A stretch of 64,000 nucleotides of DNA, from assembly GCA_963828015.1 (NCBI GenBank), contig CAWHCD010000008.1, positions 62,001 to 126,000 on the forward strand, read 5' to 3'. Positions 34,878-45,198 of this stretch are shown piece by piece. The notes below the pieces were generated by a model. The model was not told the origin of the DNA and made no database searches. It saw only the letters and a program-made list of their open reading frames with translations. Made by a program: the position numbers and the translations under genes. This stretch comes from CAVPUA01 sp963828015 (GTDB lineage Bacteria; Actinomycetota; Actinomycetes; Mycobacteriales; Jatrophihabitantaceae). How positions within the stretch are numbered: position 1 is the first letter of the stretch; every line of letters starts with the position of its first letter.

Positions 34878-35900
34878 TCAGCTCAGCGGCCGGGCCTGCT
34901 CGGGGTCGGGCGCGACCGCGACCTGCGGGCGCCGACGCCGCAGCCGGGCGCGCTGCCCACGCCCGGCGACCGGCCCGCCGCTCGCTGGTACCGCCGCGAC
35001 TTCGGTGCCCGGATGGGCCGCCGCGCTGGCGGCGGCCCGGGCCACCGGACGCGAGCGCCGGGTCGTGAACGCGCTGGCCGAACGGGCCTTGGTCCGCAGC
35101 CCAAGCAGCTCCAGGCAGGTCGGCAGCAGCGCGTCGGCCGCGGCGGCGTACCCGGCCGCCGACGGATGGAAGCGGTCCTCGCTGAACATCTCGCTGCGCT
35201 TGGCGAACAATGGCCCGAGCAGGTCGCCCAGCGACACCGTGACGCCACCGTGCTCGACCACGGCCACGGTTTGGGCCGCGGCCAGGTGCCGAGACAGCCG
35301 CCGCGCGACGTAGCGCAGGGGCTGCGCGATCGGCTTTATCGTGCCCAAGTCGGGGCAGGTGCCGACGACGACGGCCACGTCACGGGCCCGCAGCGCCGCC
35401 ACGACCGCGCCCAGGTCCCGCACCGAGTCGGCCGTCTTGACCCGGTGGGTGACGTCGTTGGCGCCGATCATGATCACCGCGAGGTCGACGTTCGGGCCGA
35501 GCAACTCCAGTTGGGCGGCCAGGTCGGCGGACACCGAGCCGACCACGGCCGTGCTGGTTACCCGTACCGGGCGGCGGGCCACGGTCGAGATGCTGATGGC
35601 CAGCCGGGCGCCGGGCGTGTCGAGTTCGCGACGCACTCCGTAGCCGGCGCCGGTGGAATCACCCATGACCGCCAGCTCGATCGGCGGGCGGCGCGTGCTC
35701 ACGCCTTCGGCGGCCCAGGTCGTCCCGTTGATGGCCGGGCCCTGTTCGAGCGCGCGCGGGATCCGGCGGCGGGCCAGTTTGGTCTCGCCCACGATCAGAC
35801 CGTAGAAGGCGGCACCGCTCAGCGCACCAGCGGCGCCAACCGTGGCTCCACCGATCGCGGCCGCGGTCGCAATCTTGCGGGCGTTGCTCGCGCGGCTCAC
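34878..35900 (-). CDS. SGNH/GDSL-family hydrolase
   Basis: Secreted or membrane-tethered esterase of 340 residues. A hydrophobic stretch (about residues 11-35) may be a signal anchor. The SGNH blocks are clear: block I VMGDSTGAGYG (about 78-88) with the nucleophile Ser, block III GANDV (about 146-150) and block V EDRFHPSAAGY (about 243-253) with the catalytic Asp and His. The C-terminal tail is basic, Ala/Arg-rich and without a fold. The start is GTG 35900. It is divergent from cbs, the same arrangement as in mycobacteria. The substrate is not known; surface lipid or acylated glycan is plausible. Confidence 0.87.
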   Translation of the reverse strand: MSRASNARKIATAAAIGGATVGAAGALSGAAFYGLIVGETKLARRRIPRALEQGPAINGTTWAAEGVSTRRPPIELAVMGDSTGAGYGVRRELDTPGARLAISISTVARRPVRVTSTAVVGSVSADLAAQLELLGPNVDLAVIMIGANDVTHRVKTADSVRDLGAVVAALRARDVAVVVGTCPDLGTIKPIAQPLRYVARRLSRHLAAAQTVAVVEHGGVTVSLGDLLGPLFAKRSEMFSEDRFHPSAAGYAAAADALLPTCLELLGLRTKARSASAFTTRRSRPVARAAASAAAHPGTEVAAVPASGGPVAGRGQRARLRRRRPQVAVAPDPEQARPLS

Positions 35901-35957
35901 TTACCTGCCTCCGCCTCTTAGGGATCTGCCTTCCTCAACGAGGCTAGCCTGCGCACT

Positions 35958-37328
<1,371 letters not shown>

Positions 37329-37335
37329 CTTTCGG

Positions 37336-38328
37336 CTAGCTCACCGCGAGCACGGTCGCCGCGGCCAGTTTCTGCACCAGGCTGATGCCGCTGTCCTCGT
37401 CGCTCTGGTGCTGGGTCATGATCGCCACGGCCAGCTGCTGGCCGTTCACGGTCACCAGGCCGACGCTGTTGACTGCCCACAGACCGTCGTCGTCGTCGAT
37501 CGAGAGCCAGCCGTTCTTGAGCGCGGTCGTCGTCCCGGCGTCGGCCACCGCTGAGACACCCCAGGCCTGGTCGGGGTCCACCGATCGCATCAACCCGAGG
37601 GCGTAGGCCTGCGAGGTGGCATTCAAGGCGGAGGTGCCGACCAGCTCCTTGAGCAGGGTGACCTGATCGGCTGCCGACGTGGTGGTCTCGCCCCAGTAGT
37701 CGTCGGTGCCGGCGACGGTCGAGGTCAGGCCGAAGGTCTGATTGGCCTGAGAGACCGCACCGTCGCTGCCGACGTCGTTCCACAGCCAGTCGGCCGCGTC
37801 GTTGTCGCTCTCCTCGATCATCGCGACCGCGTTGCTCTGCTCATCCGCGCTCAGCGGCGTCCCGTTCTGCTGATGCTGCAGGAGAAGCGTCTCGAGGATG
37901 TCGACCTTGACGACGCTGGCGGTCATCATGCCGCTCGTCGCGCCCCAGCTGAAGGTTGCCTTGGTGCTCAGGTTCACCACCGAGACGGAGATGGCGCCGC
38001 TCGGCTGCCCGGCGGCCAGGGTGCTCAGCGCAGTGGTGGCGCTCGCCGTGGCCGACGCGTTCTTGGCCATCTTGGCCGCTCGGGCCGCGCTCTGGGCCTG
38101 ATGGGCCGGCGTCGACGCGGCGGCCGTCGAACTGGCCGCGGCGGTTCCGGCGGTCGACGAACTCGCCGCGGCGCCCGCCGAGTCCGAGGACTGGGCCGAG
38201 GCGTCGGCGTGGTTGCTGCTCAGGCCGCGACCGTAGTAGAGGGCCGCCCCGATCGTGGCCACGGACAACACCGCGATGCTCGCGCGACGCGCGGGCGAGA
38301 TCCGTCGCCGCGTCGAGTGAGTACCCAC
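37336..38328 (-). CDS. exported class A beta-lactamase-like serine hydrolase
   Basis: Exported protein of 330 residues with an N-terminal membrane helix (about residues 15-32), an Ala/Ser/Thr-rich linker to about 100, and a beta-lactamase-like domain. The nucleophile motif S-x2-K reads SVVK (about 142-145), the SDN loop is present as EESDNDAA (about 176-183), and the usual KTG is replaced by NGW at LKNGWLS near 270. The altered third motif and the lack of an obvious omega-loop Glu argue against true beta-lactamase activity; a peptidoglycan-related or uncharacterised hydrolase is more likely. Start GTG 38328. Seven bp separate its stop from that of cbs. Confidence 0.78.
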   Translation of the reverse strand: MGTHSTRRRISPARRASIAVLSVATIGAALYYGRGLSSNHADASAQSSDSAGAAASSSTAGTAAASSTAAASTPAHQAQSAARAAKMAKNASATASATTALSTLAAGQPSGAISVSVVNLSTKATFSWGATSGMMTASVVKVDILETLLLQHQQNGTPLSADEQSNAVAMIEESDNDAADWLWNDVGSDGAVSQANQTFGLTSTVAGTDDYWGETTTSAADQVTLLKELVGTSALNATSQAYALGLMRSVDPDQAWGVSAVADAGTTTALKNGWLSIDDDDGLWAVNSVGLVTVNGQQLAVAIMTQHQSDEDSGISLVQKLAAATVLAVS

Positions 38329-38400
38329 CGTTAATGCCTACCCAGGCAAACTGTGCGCAAACCATGCGTGGGCCGAGTTTCGCGCCGATACGGTAGTGAC

Positions 38401-39558
38401 ATGCGTCGCGAACCGGATCCGCCCGTGGGTTTCAACACCGCCGCGATACATGCGGGCCAGGAGCCGGATCCGCTTACCGGTTCGGTGGTGGTGCCGATCT
38501 ATGCGACGTCGACGTACAAGCAGGACGGCGTCGGCGGACTGCGCGGCGGATACGAGTACAGCCGCAGCGCGAACCCCACTCGTACGGCCTTGGAGTCGGC
38601 GCTGGCCACCCTGGAGGGCGGCGCCCGCGGGCTCGCCTTCGCCAGTGGGCTGGCCGCCGAGGACACCCTCTTGCGCACGGTCTGCCGGCCCGGTGATCAC
38701 GTGATCCTGCCCGGGGACGCCTACGGCGGCACATTTCGGCTCATCGCTCGCGTGTTCGCCGAGTGGGGCGTGACCTACACCCCGGTGCCGCTCGCGGACC
38801 TGGCCGCGGTGCGCGCCGCGATCCGCCCCACCACCCGCGTCATCTGGTGCGAGACGCCCACCAACCCGATGCTGGGCATCGCCGACATTGCCGCGCTGGC
38901 CGAGATCGCCCGGTCGGCGCCGGCCCTGCTGGTGGTCGACAACACGTTCGCCTCGCCCTACCTGCAACAGCCACTGGCTCTGGGCGCCGACGTAGTGGTG
39001 CACTCAACGACGAAGTACCTCGGCGGGCACTCCGACGTCATCGGCGGTGCCCTGGTGAGCGCCGAGACCGAGCTGGGGGAGCGTCTGGCCTTTCACCAGA
39101 ACGCGATGGGCGCGATCGCCGGCCCGTTCGACTCGTGGCTGGTGCTGCGGGGCATCAAGACGCTCGGCGTGCGGATGGACCGCCATTGCGCCAACGCCGA
39201 ACGCATCGTGGACTTCCTGAGTGGCCACCCCGCCGTCGCCCGGGTTCTGTATCCGGGGCGGCCCGAGCACCCCGGCCACGACATCGCCGCGCGCCAGATG
39301 CGGGCGTTCGGCGGCATGATCTCCTTTACCTTGCGTGGGGGCGCCGATGCCGCGCTCAAGGTCTGCGAGCTGGCCCAGCTGTTCACCCTGGGCGAGTCGT
39401 TGGGTGGGGTCGAGTCGCTGATCGAGCACCCGGCCCGCATGACGCACGCGAGCGTGAGCGGATCACCCCTCGAGGTGCCCGATGACCTGGTACGGCTCTC
39501 CGTCGGCATCGAGGACGTCGAGGATCTGATCGCGGACCTGGCGCAGGCGCTGGCCTGA
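38401..39558 (+). CDS. metB: cystathionine gamma-synthase/lyase
   Basis: PLP enzyme of the Cys/Met metabolism family, 386 residues. It may act as gamma-synthase (cystathionine from acyl-homoserine and cysteine) or gamma-lyase (cysteine from cystathionine); the neighbouring cbs makes the lyase direction attractive. Signatures: FNTAAIHAGQEPDP (about residues 11-24), the PLP site VDNTFASPYLQQP followed by HSTTKYLGGHSDVIGG with the Schiff-base Lys near 205, and GGVESLIEHPA.MTH (about 340-355) near the C terminus. The start is ATG 38401; the frame is open to 38353 but lacks family residues. Its stop overlaps the acuC start (TGATG). Confidence 0.92.
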   Translation: MRREPDPPVGFNTAAIHAGQEPDPLTGSVVVPIYATSTYKQDGVGGLRGGYEYSRSANPTRTALESALATLEGGARGLAFASGLAAEDTLLRTVCRPGDHVILPGDAYGGTFRLIARVFAEWGVTYTPVPLADLAAVRAAIRPTTRVIWCETPTNPMLGIADIAALAEIARSAPALLVVDNTFASPYLQQPLALGADVVVHSTTKYLGGHSDVIGGALVSAETELGERLAFHQNAMGAIAGPFDSWLVLRGIKTLGVRMDRHCANAERIVDFLSGHPAVARVLYPGRPEHPGHDIAARQMRAFGGMISFTLRGGADAALKVCELAQLFTLGESLGGVESLIEHPARMTHASVSGSPLEVPDDLVRLSVGIEDVEDLIADLAQALA

Positions 39559-40733
39559 TGAATTGCCGCGCCAGCGTCATCTGGGACGACGGGTATCTGG
39601 CCTACGACTTCGGCGACCATCCGCTCAACCCCATTCGGCTCGAGCTGACTATGATGCTGGCCCGCTCGCTCGGCGTACTCGATCACGTCAACGTGCTGGC
39701 GCCCTTGCCCGCGTCCGAGCTGGAGCTGCGGCAGATCCACGGCGCGGGCTATCTCGAGGCGGTGCGGACAGCCAGTACGGACCTGTCCTTCTCCGGGTTC
39801 GGATTGGGTACGTCCGATGACCCCGTCTTCCTGGGCATGTACGACGCCTCGGCCTTGATCGCCGGCGGCTCGCAGCTGGCCGCCCGTGAGGTGTGGTCAG
39901 GAGCGGCCGAACATGCGGTGAACATCGCCGGCGGCCTGCACCATGCGATGCGCGACTACGCCTCGGGCTTCTGCGTCTTCAACGACGTCGTGCTGGCCAT
40001 CCGCACCCTGCTCGACGCCGGGGCGGGGCGGGTCGCCTACGTCGATGTCGACGTGCACCACGGCGACGGGGTGCAGGCGGCCTTCTACGACGACCCGCGC
40101 GTGCTGACCATCAGCCTGCATCAGGACCCGCGGACGCTGTTTCCGGGCACCGGGGGGCCCGAGGAGACTGGCGTCGGTGCCGCCGTGGGCACGTCGATCA
40201 ACGTCGCGCTGCCGCCGGGCACCGACGACCGCGGCTGGTTGCGGGCCTTCCGGGCCGTGGTTGCTCCGGCCGTGCGGGCCTTCGCGCCCGACGTGCTGGT
40301 CACCCAGTGCGGCTGCGATACCCATCATGAAGATCCGTTGGCCAGCCTGCAGCTCTCGGTCGACGGGCAACGGGCGGCGATTGCTGAGCTGCATCGTCTG
40401 GCCCACGAGCAGGCCGGCGGACGGTGGGTGGCCTTCGGCGGTGGTGGCTACGGAGTCCTGCGCTGCGTCCCTCGCACCTGGACCCACCTGCTGGCCGAGG
40501 CCTCCGGACGCCCGGTCGAGCTCTCCCGCGCCGTGCCGGCGCAGTGGACGCGGGAGTTGCGCGAGCGCGGGGTGCGGGGCGAGCTGCCGGAGTTGATGGG
40601 GGAGGGCGCGGACTTGGCCGGGATCCACGCCTGGGCGCCGGGGAATGACAGCGGCGTTGACCACGCCATTACGGCCACCCGGCGAGCCAGCTTCCCGTTG
40701 CTCGGCCTGGATCCCGACGACCCGGACACCTGA
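39558..40733 (+). CDS. acuC: AcuC-type histone deacetylase-family amidohydrolase
   Basis: Zinc-dependent deacetylase of 391 residues. In other bacteria AcuC removes acetyl groups from lysine on acetyl-CoA synthetase; that target is inferred here. The fold is marked by NIAGGLHHAMRDYASGFCVFND (two 20-residue parts starting near 117), the zinc site VDVDVHHGDGVQ (about 160-171) and QCGCDTHHEDPL (about 252-263). GGGGYG near 295 ends the active site. The frame overlaps metB by one base, so the two are co-transcribed. It converges on the VWA gene with 25 bp between the stops. Length is typical. Confidence 0.9.
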   Translation: MNCRASVIWDDGYLAYDFGDHPLNPIRLELTMMLARSLGVLDHVNVLAPLPASELELRQIHGAGYLEAVRTASTDLSFSGFGLGTSDDPVFLGMYDASALIAGGSQLAAREVWSGAAEHAVNIAGGLHHAMRDYASGFCVFNDVVLAIRTLLDAGAGRVAYVDVDVHHGDGVQAAFYDDPRVLTISLHQDPRTLFPGTGGPEETGVGAAVGTSINVALPPGTDDRGWLRAFRAVVAPAVRAFAPDVLVTQCGCDTHHEDPLASLQLSVDGQRAAIAELHRLAHEQAGGRWVAFGGGGYGVLRCVPRTWTHLLAEASGRPVELSRAVPAQWTRELRERGVRGELPELMGEGADLAGIHAWAPGNDSGVDHAITATRRASFPLLGLDPDDPDT

Positions 40734-40758
40734 GCCGGCCCGCGCCGAACCGCGGGGT

Positions 40759-42711
40759 TCAGCTGGCGCGGCGGGAGCGACCGGTGCGGCGGTTCAGGTA
40801 GTCGGCCACCACGAACTGGCCCAGGGCCCCGCGCTTGGGCGTGAACATCCGCCCGCCGTTGCGCCGGGTGAGCTCCTGCATGAACCGAACCAGTCGGGGC
40901 TCGTCGTCGAGCATGAAGACGTTGATCGTCGCGCCCTGGCGGGTGCAGCGTTCGACCTCGGCCAAGGTGGCGGCCAAGGTCTCCGGGGACGGCGGCCAGG
41001 CGAAGTCGGCGATGCCGTCGCGGGCCAGGTGCGCGGTCGGTTCACCGTCGGTGATGACCAGGATCACCGGCTCGCAGTTGCGGTACTTCTGCAGGTGTCG
41101 GCGCGCCAGCATCAGCCCGTGCTGCAGGTTGGTGCCCTGCACGCGCGTCCAGCTGTGCTCGATCAGCTCGCGCGGCTCGACGACCTGGGCGTAGTCGCTG
41201 AACCCGATGATCTGAATGTGGTCCTGCGGGTACTTGCTGGTGACCAGCGCGTGCAGGGCCATCGCGGTCGTCTTGGCCTCGCCCCACGTGCCGCGCAGCT
41301 CCATCGAGTAGGACATGTCCACGAGAAGGGCGATCGCGGCCGAGCTGCGACGCTCGGTCTCGGTCACTTCGAAGTCATCCGGACGTAGTCGCACCGGGCC
41401 GGGTCCGTTGCGCAGCACCGAGTTGCGAATCGACCGCACCACGTCCAGTGGCTGCTCGTCGCCGAACTCCCACGCCCGGCTGGCTCCGGTGATCTCCCCG
41501 GCCGCGCCGGCGTTGCGCACGTCGTGCCCGCCGCGTCCCTTGGCCGCCAGCTGCGCGAACACCCGGCGCAACGCGGTGCCACCGAGCCGGCGCAAGGCGC
41601 GTGGGGTCAGTTGCAGCCCGTCGCCGCCCTTCTCGAGGAAGCCCTGCCGCTGCAGCTCGCGCTCGATCTGGCGCAACCGATTGAGGTCGTCGACCGCGGG
41701 CTGGCCCAGTGCGCGTTGGACGAGTTCCTCGTCGATGTCGTCCAGACTGGCGCCCGGATAGTCCTGCAGGGCCAGCTCGGCCAGCTCGTCGAGATCGCCC
41801 AGCTCGGCCAGGGCTCCCGTCGCGTCCGCGTAGCCGGATGGCTCCTCGCCCTGCATCCGTTCGCGCCCGCGCCAGTTCAGTTCGGGCCGGGCCGAGCGCA
41901 GGTTCTGCTGTAGCCGGGCCATCTCATCGGCCAGGTCGGCGTCCTGCATGGCCTGCTGCATGAGGTCGGCCAGTTCGGCCCGCTGCTCAGGTGTCAGGGA
42001 GTTCATCAGCCGTTGGGCGGCGGCTGCCTGCCGGGCCAGGGCGTCGACGAGTTCGGCCAGGTTGGCCGGGTTCTCGGGGAACATGTCCCCGTACTGCTGC
42101 ATGAAGTTCGCGAAGTCCTCATCGGTGTGCTCGCCGCGGGCATCGGCGTCGAGCATGTCGTTGAGCGCGCGCATCATGTCGCGCACGCGTTTGAGCTGCT
42201 CGGGGTCGGGATTCTGCAGCGCGTTGCGCATGCCGTTGAACTGCGCGTCCAGCACCTCTTCGCGCAGCAGCTGCTTGATCTGCTCATAGGTCGCGCGCGC
42301 CTCGTCGGAACGCCAGTCGTAGTCGGCCAGTTCCTGCACGGCCCGTGCGGTGTCGCGCGGCAGGGCGTCGAGTTCGGCCTCGGCCAGGCGGGCCGAGTCG
42401 TCCGGATCGGGGAACAGCGCGGCCCGCTCGGTCTCGAGGGCCTGCTCGAGCAGTTCGCGGGTCTGGTCCAGAACGCGGTCGACGCTGTTCTCCCGGCGCA
42501 GTCGATTGGCCCGTTCGCGGGCCTTGCGGCGCAGCGCCTCGAGTCCGTCGCGACCGTCGGTGCCCTGGCGCAGCAGCCGGTTCAGCGCCGTGCGCGGGTC
42601 ATCGCCGTTCAGGACGTCATCGCCGATCTCGTCGAGTGCCCGCCGGATGTCGTACGGCGCTTCGAGTGGGTCGGCGCCCCCGTGCCAGGCCCCGAATCGG
42701 TTGAGGGCCAC
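40759..42711 (-). CDS. VWA-domain protein partnered with a MoxR-like ATPase
   Basis: Protein of 650 residues. The N-terminal two thirds is helical and rich in charged residues, with ALNRFGAWHGGADPLEAPYD at the very start and repeated ELA/LAEL segments suggesting coiled coil. The C-terminal part is a von Willebrand A domain with a metal-site-like DMSYSM (DxSxS, about residue 475), GTNLQHGL and VITDGEPTAHL. This is the arrangement of the ChlD-like partner of an AAA ATPase; the target is unknown. I chose GTG 42711, two bases after the stop of the ATPase gene. The long open frame upstream (to 43875) is only the antisense-free shadow of that gene. Magnesium chelation is not implied. Confidence 0.85.
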   Translation of the reverse strand: MALNRFGAWHGGADPLEAPYDIRRALDEIGDDVLNGDDPRTALNRLLRQGTDGRDGLEALRRKARERANRLRRENSVDRVLDQTRELLEQALETERAALFPDPDDSARLAEAELDALPRDTARAVQELADYDWRSDEARATYEQIKQLLREEVLDAQFNGMRNALQNPDPEQLKRVRDMMRALNDMLDADARGEHTDEDFANFMQQYGDMFPENPANLAELVDALARQAAAAQRLMNSLTPEQRAELADLMQQAMQDADLADEMARLQQNLRSARPELNWRGRERMQGEEPSGYADATGALAELGDLDELAELALQDYPGASLDDIDEELVQRALGQPAVDDLNRLRQIERELQRQGFLEKGGDGLQLTPRALRRLGGTALRRVFAQLAAKGRGGHDVRNAGAAGEITGASRAWEFGDEQPLDVVRSIRNSVLRNGPGPVRLRPDDFEVTETERRSSAAIALLVDMSYSMELRGTWGEAKTTAMALHALVTSKYPQDHIQIIGFSDYAQVVEPRELIEHSWTRVQGTNLQHGLMLARRHLQKYRNCEPVILVITDGEPTAHLARDGIADFAWPPSPETLAATLAEVERCTRQGATINVFMLDDEPRLVRFMQELTRRNGGRMFTPKRGALGQFVVADYLNRRTGRSRRAS

Positions 42712-42713
42712 GA

Positions 42714-44144
42714 TCAGGCTCCGTAGACGGTGCGCGAGCCGTCGCTGTCCTTGGCCAGTCGCTTGTTCAGATACAGGCCCTCGAGCGCGAACTCGACCGC
42801 GGCGGCGGCGATACCGACTGCCGCCGGGCCCTCGCCGAGGCCGTCGGGTTCGAGCCGTTCGAGCAGAGTCGAGAGCCCCGGGACGGTCCCGAGCTGTTCG
42901 AGCAGGGCATCGGCGGAGACGGTGTCGCCGGTGGAGACGGTGAGCCCCTCGTCGAACTTGGCCTGCAATGGGCGCAGGTCCAGCCCGGCCAACCGGGCCC
43001 GGTAGGTCTCGGCGATCGAGCGGCGCAGCAGGTGTTCGAGCACCTCGAACTCGCGGCCCTCGTCGGCGTCGTCGAACTCGACCTTCCCGCGCGAGGCCGG
43101 AATGATCGAGGGCAGGTCCGAAACCCGCGCGACGGCCGCGGGCTCGCCCTCGATCGCGGCCCGCCGCACGGCGGAGGCGGCGACGGTCTCGACCGCGGCG
43201 ATCGCGAAGCGGGCCGAGACGCCCGAGCGCTGATCGACCTGCGGCGCGTCGCGCACCGAGCGGGCGAAGCGGGCGATGACCTCGAGGATGTGCTGCGGGA
43301 TCACCGGGGCACCGTGCTCGGCGTCGTCCCACACCACCGCGGCCTCCTGGGCGACCAGGACCAGCTCGTCGTGCAGTTGCAGCGGGTAGTGCGTGCGCAC
43401 CTCGGCCCCGAACCGGTCCTTGAGCGGGGTGATGATCCGCCCGCGGTTGGTGTAGTCCTCGGGGTTGGCGCTGGCGACGAGTAGCAGATCCAGCGGCAGC
43501 CGCAGCTGGTAGCCGCGGACCTGGATGTCGCGCTCCTCCAGCACGTTCAGCAGCGCCACCTGGATGCGTTCGGCCAGGTCGGGCAGCTCGTTGACGGCGA
43601 AGATGCCGCGGTTGGTGCGCGGCACCAGGCCGAAGTGGACGGTCTCGGGATCGCCCAGCGTGCGGCCCTCGGCGATCTTGATCGGGTCGACGTCGCCGAT
43701 CAGGTCGCCCACCGAGGTGTCCGGAGTGGCCAGCTTCTCGCCGTAGCGCTCGCTGCGGTGCTTCCAGTCCACCGGAAGGCCATCGCCCAGCTCGTCGATC
43801 AAGCGGGCCGAGGCGGCGGTGATCGGGGCCAGCGGGTGCTCGTTGAGCTCGGAGCCGGCGATGACCGGCGTCCACTCATCGAGCAGCCCGACCAGGGTGC
43901 GGATCAGGCGGGTCTTGCCCTGGCCGCGCTCGCCCAGGAGCACGATGTCGTGCCCGGCCAGCAGCGCACGCTCGATCTCGGGCACCACGGTGTCCTGGAA
44001 GCCCACGATGCCCGGCAGCGACGGCTCACCGGCGGCCAGCCGCTTGAGCAGGTTGGCCCGAATCTCGGCCTTCACGCTTCGGTAGGGGTGGCCCTCGGCA
44101 CGCAGGGCGCCGAGTGTGGTGGGGGCGGGGCGCGTAGAAGTCAC
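42714..44144 (-). CDS. MoxR/ChlI-like AAA+ ATPase
   Basis: AAA+ ATPase of 476 residues, likely a chaperone-type remodeller acting with the VWA protein encoded directly downstream. Walker A LLGERGQGKTRLIR lies near residue 79, the Walker B/sensor region reads RGIFAVNELPDLAERIQ (about 178-194), and NPEDYTNRGRIITPLKDRF (about 222-240) resembles the ChlI-type pre-sensor insert. GTG 44144 is preferred; the frame stays open to 44477 but would overlap the divergent ABC gene. The pair is distinct from magnesium chelatase, for which no other subunit is present. Substrate unknown. Confidence 0.86.
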   Translation of the reverse strand: MTSTRPAPTTLGALRAEGHPYRSVKAEIRANLLKRLAAGEPSLPGIVGFQDTVVPEIERALLAGHDIVLLGERGQGKTRLIRTLVGLLDEWTPVIAGSELNEHPLAPITAASARLIDELGDGLPVDWKHRSERYGEKLATPDTSVGDLIGDVDPIKIAEGRTLGDPETVHFGLVPRTNRGIFAVNELPDLAERIQVALLNVLEERDIQVRGYQLRLPLDLLLVASANPEDYTNRGRIITPLKDRFGAEVRTHYPLQLHDELVLVAQEAAVVWDDAEHGAPVIPQHILEVIARFARSVRDAPQVDQRSGVSARFAIAAVETVAASAVRRAAIEGEPAAVARVSDLPSIIPASRGKVEFDDADEGREFEVLEHLLRRSIAETYRARLAGLDLRPLQAKFDEGLTVSTGDTVSADALLEQLGTVPGLSTLLERLEPDGLGEGPAAVGIAAAAVEFALEGLYLNKRLAKDSDGSRTVYGA

Positions 44145-44220
44145 CCGTTCGACGCTACGTCCTGACGGCGTCGGCTGCCACCGTCTCGCTACGCGCGAAA
44201 TCCTGTCGGACTCCCCGGAT

Positions 44221-45198
44221 ATGGTCGGTGGCGTGCCGAATGCCGTCGTCGTCGAATCCCTGGTCAAGACGTTCGGGACTACCAAGGCCCTGGACGGGCT
44301 GAGTTTCGAGGTACCCCAAGGGGCGGTGCTGGGCCTGCTCGGCCCCAACGGCGCCGGCAAAACGACGGTTGTGCGGGTGTTGTCGACCCTGCTGCAGGCC
44401 GACTCCGGGCGGGCCTTCGTGGCCGGAATCGACGTCGCTCGACACCCCGGCCAGGTGCGAGCCCGGATCGGGCTCACCGGCCAGTTCGCCGCGGTGGATG
44501 ACTACCTGACCGGTCGCGAGAACTTGATCCTGTTCGGTCGCCTCTACCACCTCGGCCGGGGCGAGGCCCAGCGTCGGGCCGACGAGCTGCTCGAACGCTT
44601 CGACCTCACGGCCGCGGCGGGACGCATCGCCAAGACCTACTCCGGCGGCATGCGCCGGCGCCTGGACATCGCCTCGTCCCTGATCGCCCGTCCCGACGTG
44701 ATGTTCCTCGACGAACCGACCACCGGGCTCGATCCGCGCAGTCGCCTCGGCATGTGGTCGGTGATCGAGGACCTGGTTCGCGACGGCACCACGATCCTGC
44801 TGACCACCCAGTATCTCGAGGAGGCTGACCAGCTGGCCTCCTCGATCGCGGTCATCGACGCCGGCCGGGTCATCGCCGAGGGCACCGCCGATGAGCTCAA
44901 GGCCCAGGTCGGCGGCGCCCACATCGAGTTGATCGTTGACTCCGAGACGCAGCTGAGCGCCGCGGCCGACGTGCTGGGCCGTATCGGCGAGGGGGCGGTG
45001 GCCGTGGATCGCGCTGATCGGCGGGTGGCCGTTCCCGTGGCCGGCGGGGCGAGCATGCTGGCCGAAGTAGTGCGCGACCTCGACGCCGTGGGCGTGGGCA
45101 TCACCGACCTGGCCGTGCGCCGACCAACGCTGGACGACGTCTTCCTCAAACTCACCGGTCACGTCGCCGAGGAGAAGGCCGAGGTGGAGGCGTCATGA
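44221..45198 (+). CDS. ABC transporter ATP-binding protein (DrrA family)
   Basis: ATPase subunit of an ABC-2-type exporter, 325 residues. Walker A LLGPNGAGKTTVV (about residues 38-50), signature YSGGMRRRLDIA (about 140-151), Walker B VMFLDEPTTGLDP (about 159-171) and the switch His region replaced by TTQYLEE, the usual DrrA variant. The C-terminal extension (about 235-320) with RRPTLDDVFLKLTG matches daunorubicin-resistance-type exporters. Start is ATG 44221 or GTG 44233; an open frame back to 44116 overlaps the divergent ATPase gene. The coupled permease follows with an ATGA overlap. Substrate may be a drug or a lipid. Confidence 0.9.
   Translation: MVGGVPNAVVVESLVKTFGTTKALDGLSFEVPQGAVLGLLGPNGAGKTTVVRVLSTLLQADSGRAFVAGIDVARHPGQVRARIGLTGQFAAVDDYLTGRENLILFGRLYHLGRGEAQRRADELLERFDLTAAAGRIAKTYSGGMRRRLDIASSLIARPDVMFLDEPTTGLDPRSRLGMWSVIEDLVRDGTTILLTTQYLEEADQLASSIAVIDAGRVIAEGTADELKAQVGGAHIELIVDSETQLSAAADVLGRIGEGAVAVDRADRRVAVPVAGGASMLAEVVRDLDAVGVGITDLAVRRPTLDDVFLKLTGHVAEEKAEVEAS

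Noticed and set aside
42712..43875. N-terminal extension of the VWA protein by about 390 residues
   Set aside because: It is a same-strand shadow of the AAA ATPase gene; the true start is next to the ATPase stop.
42714..44144. Magnesium chelatase subunit ChlI/BchI
   Set aside because: No ChlH and no pigment genes are present; MoxR-like AAA with VWA partners are common outside that pathway.
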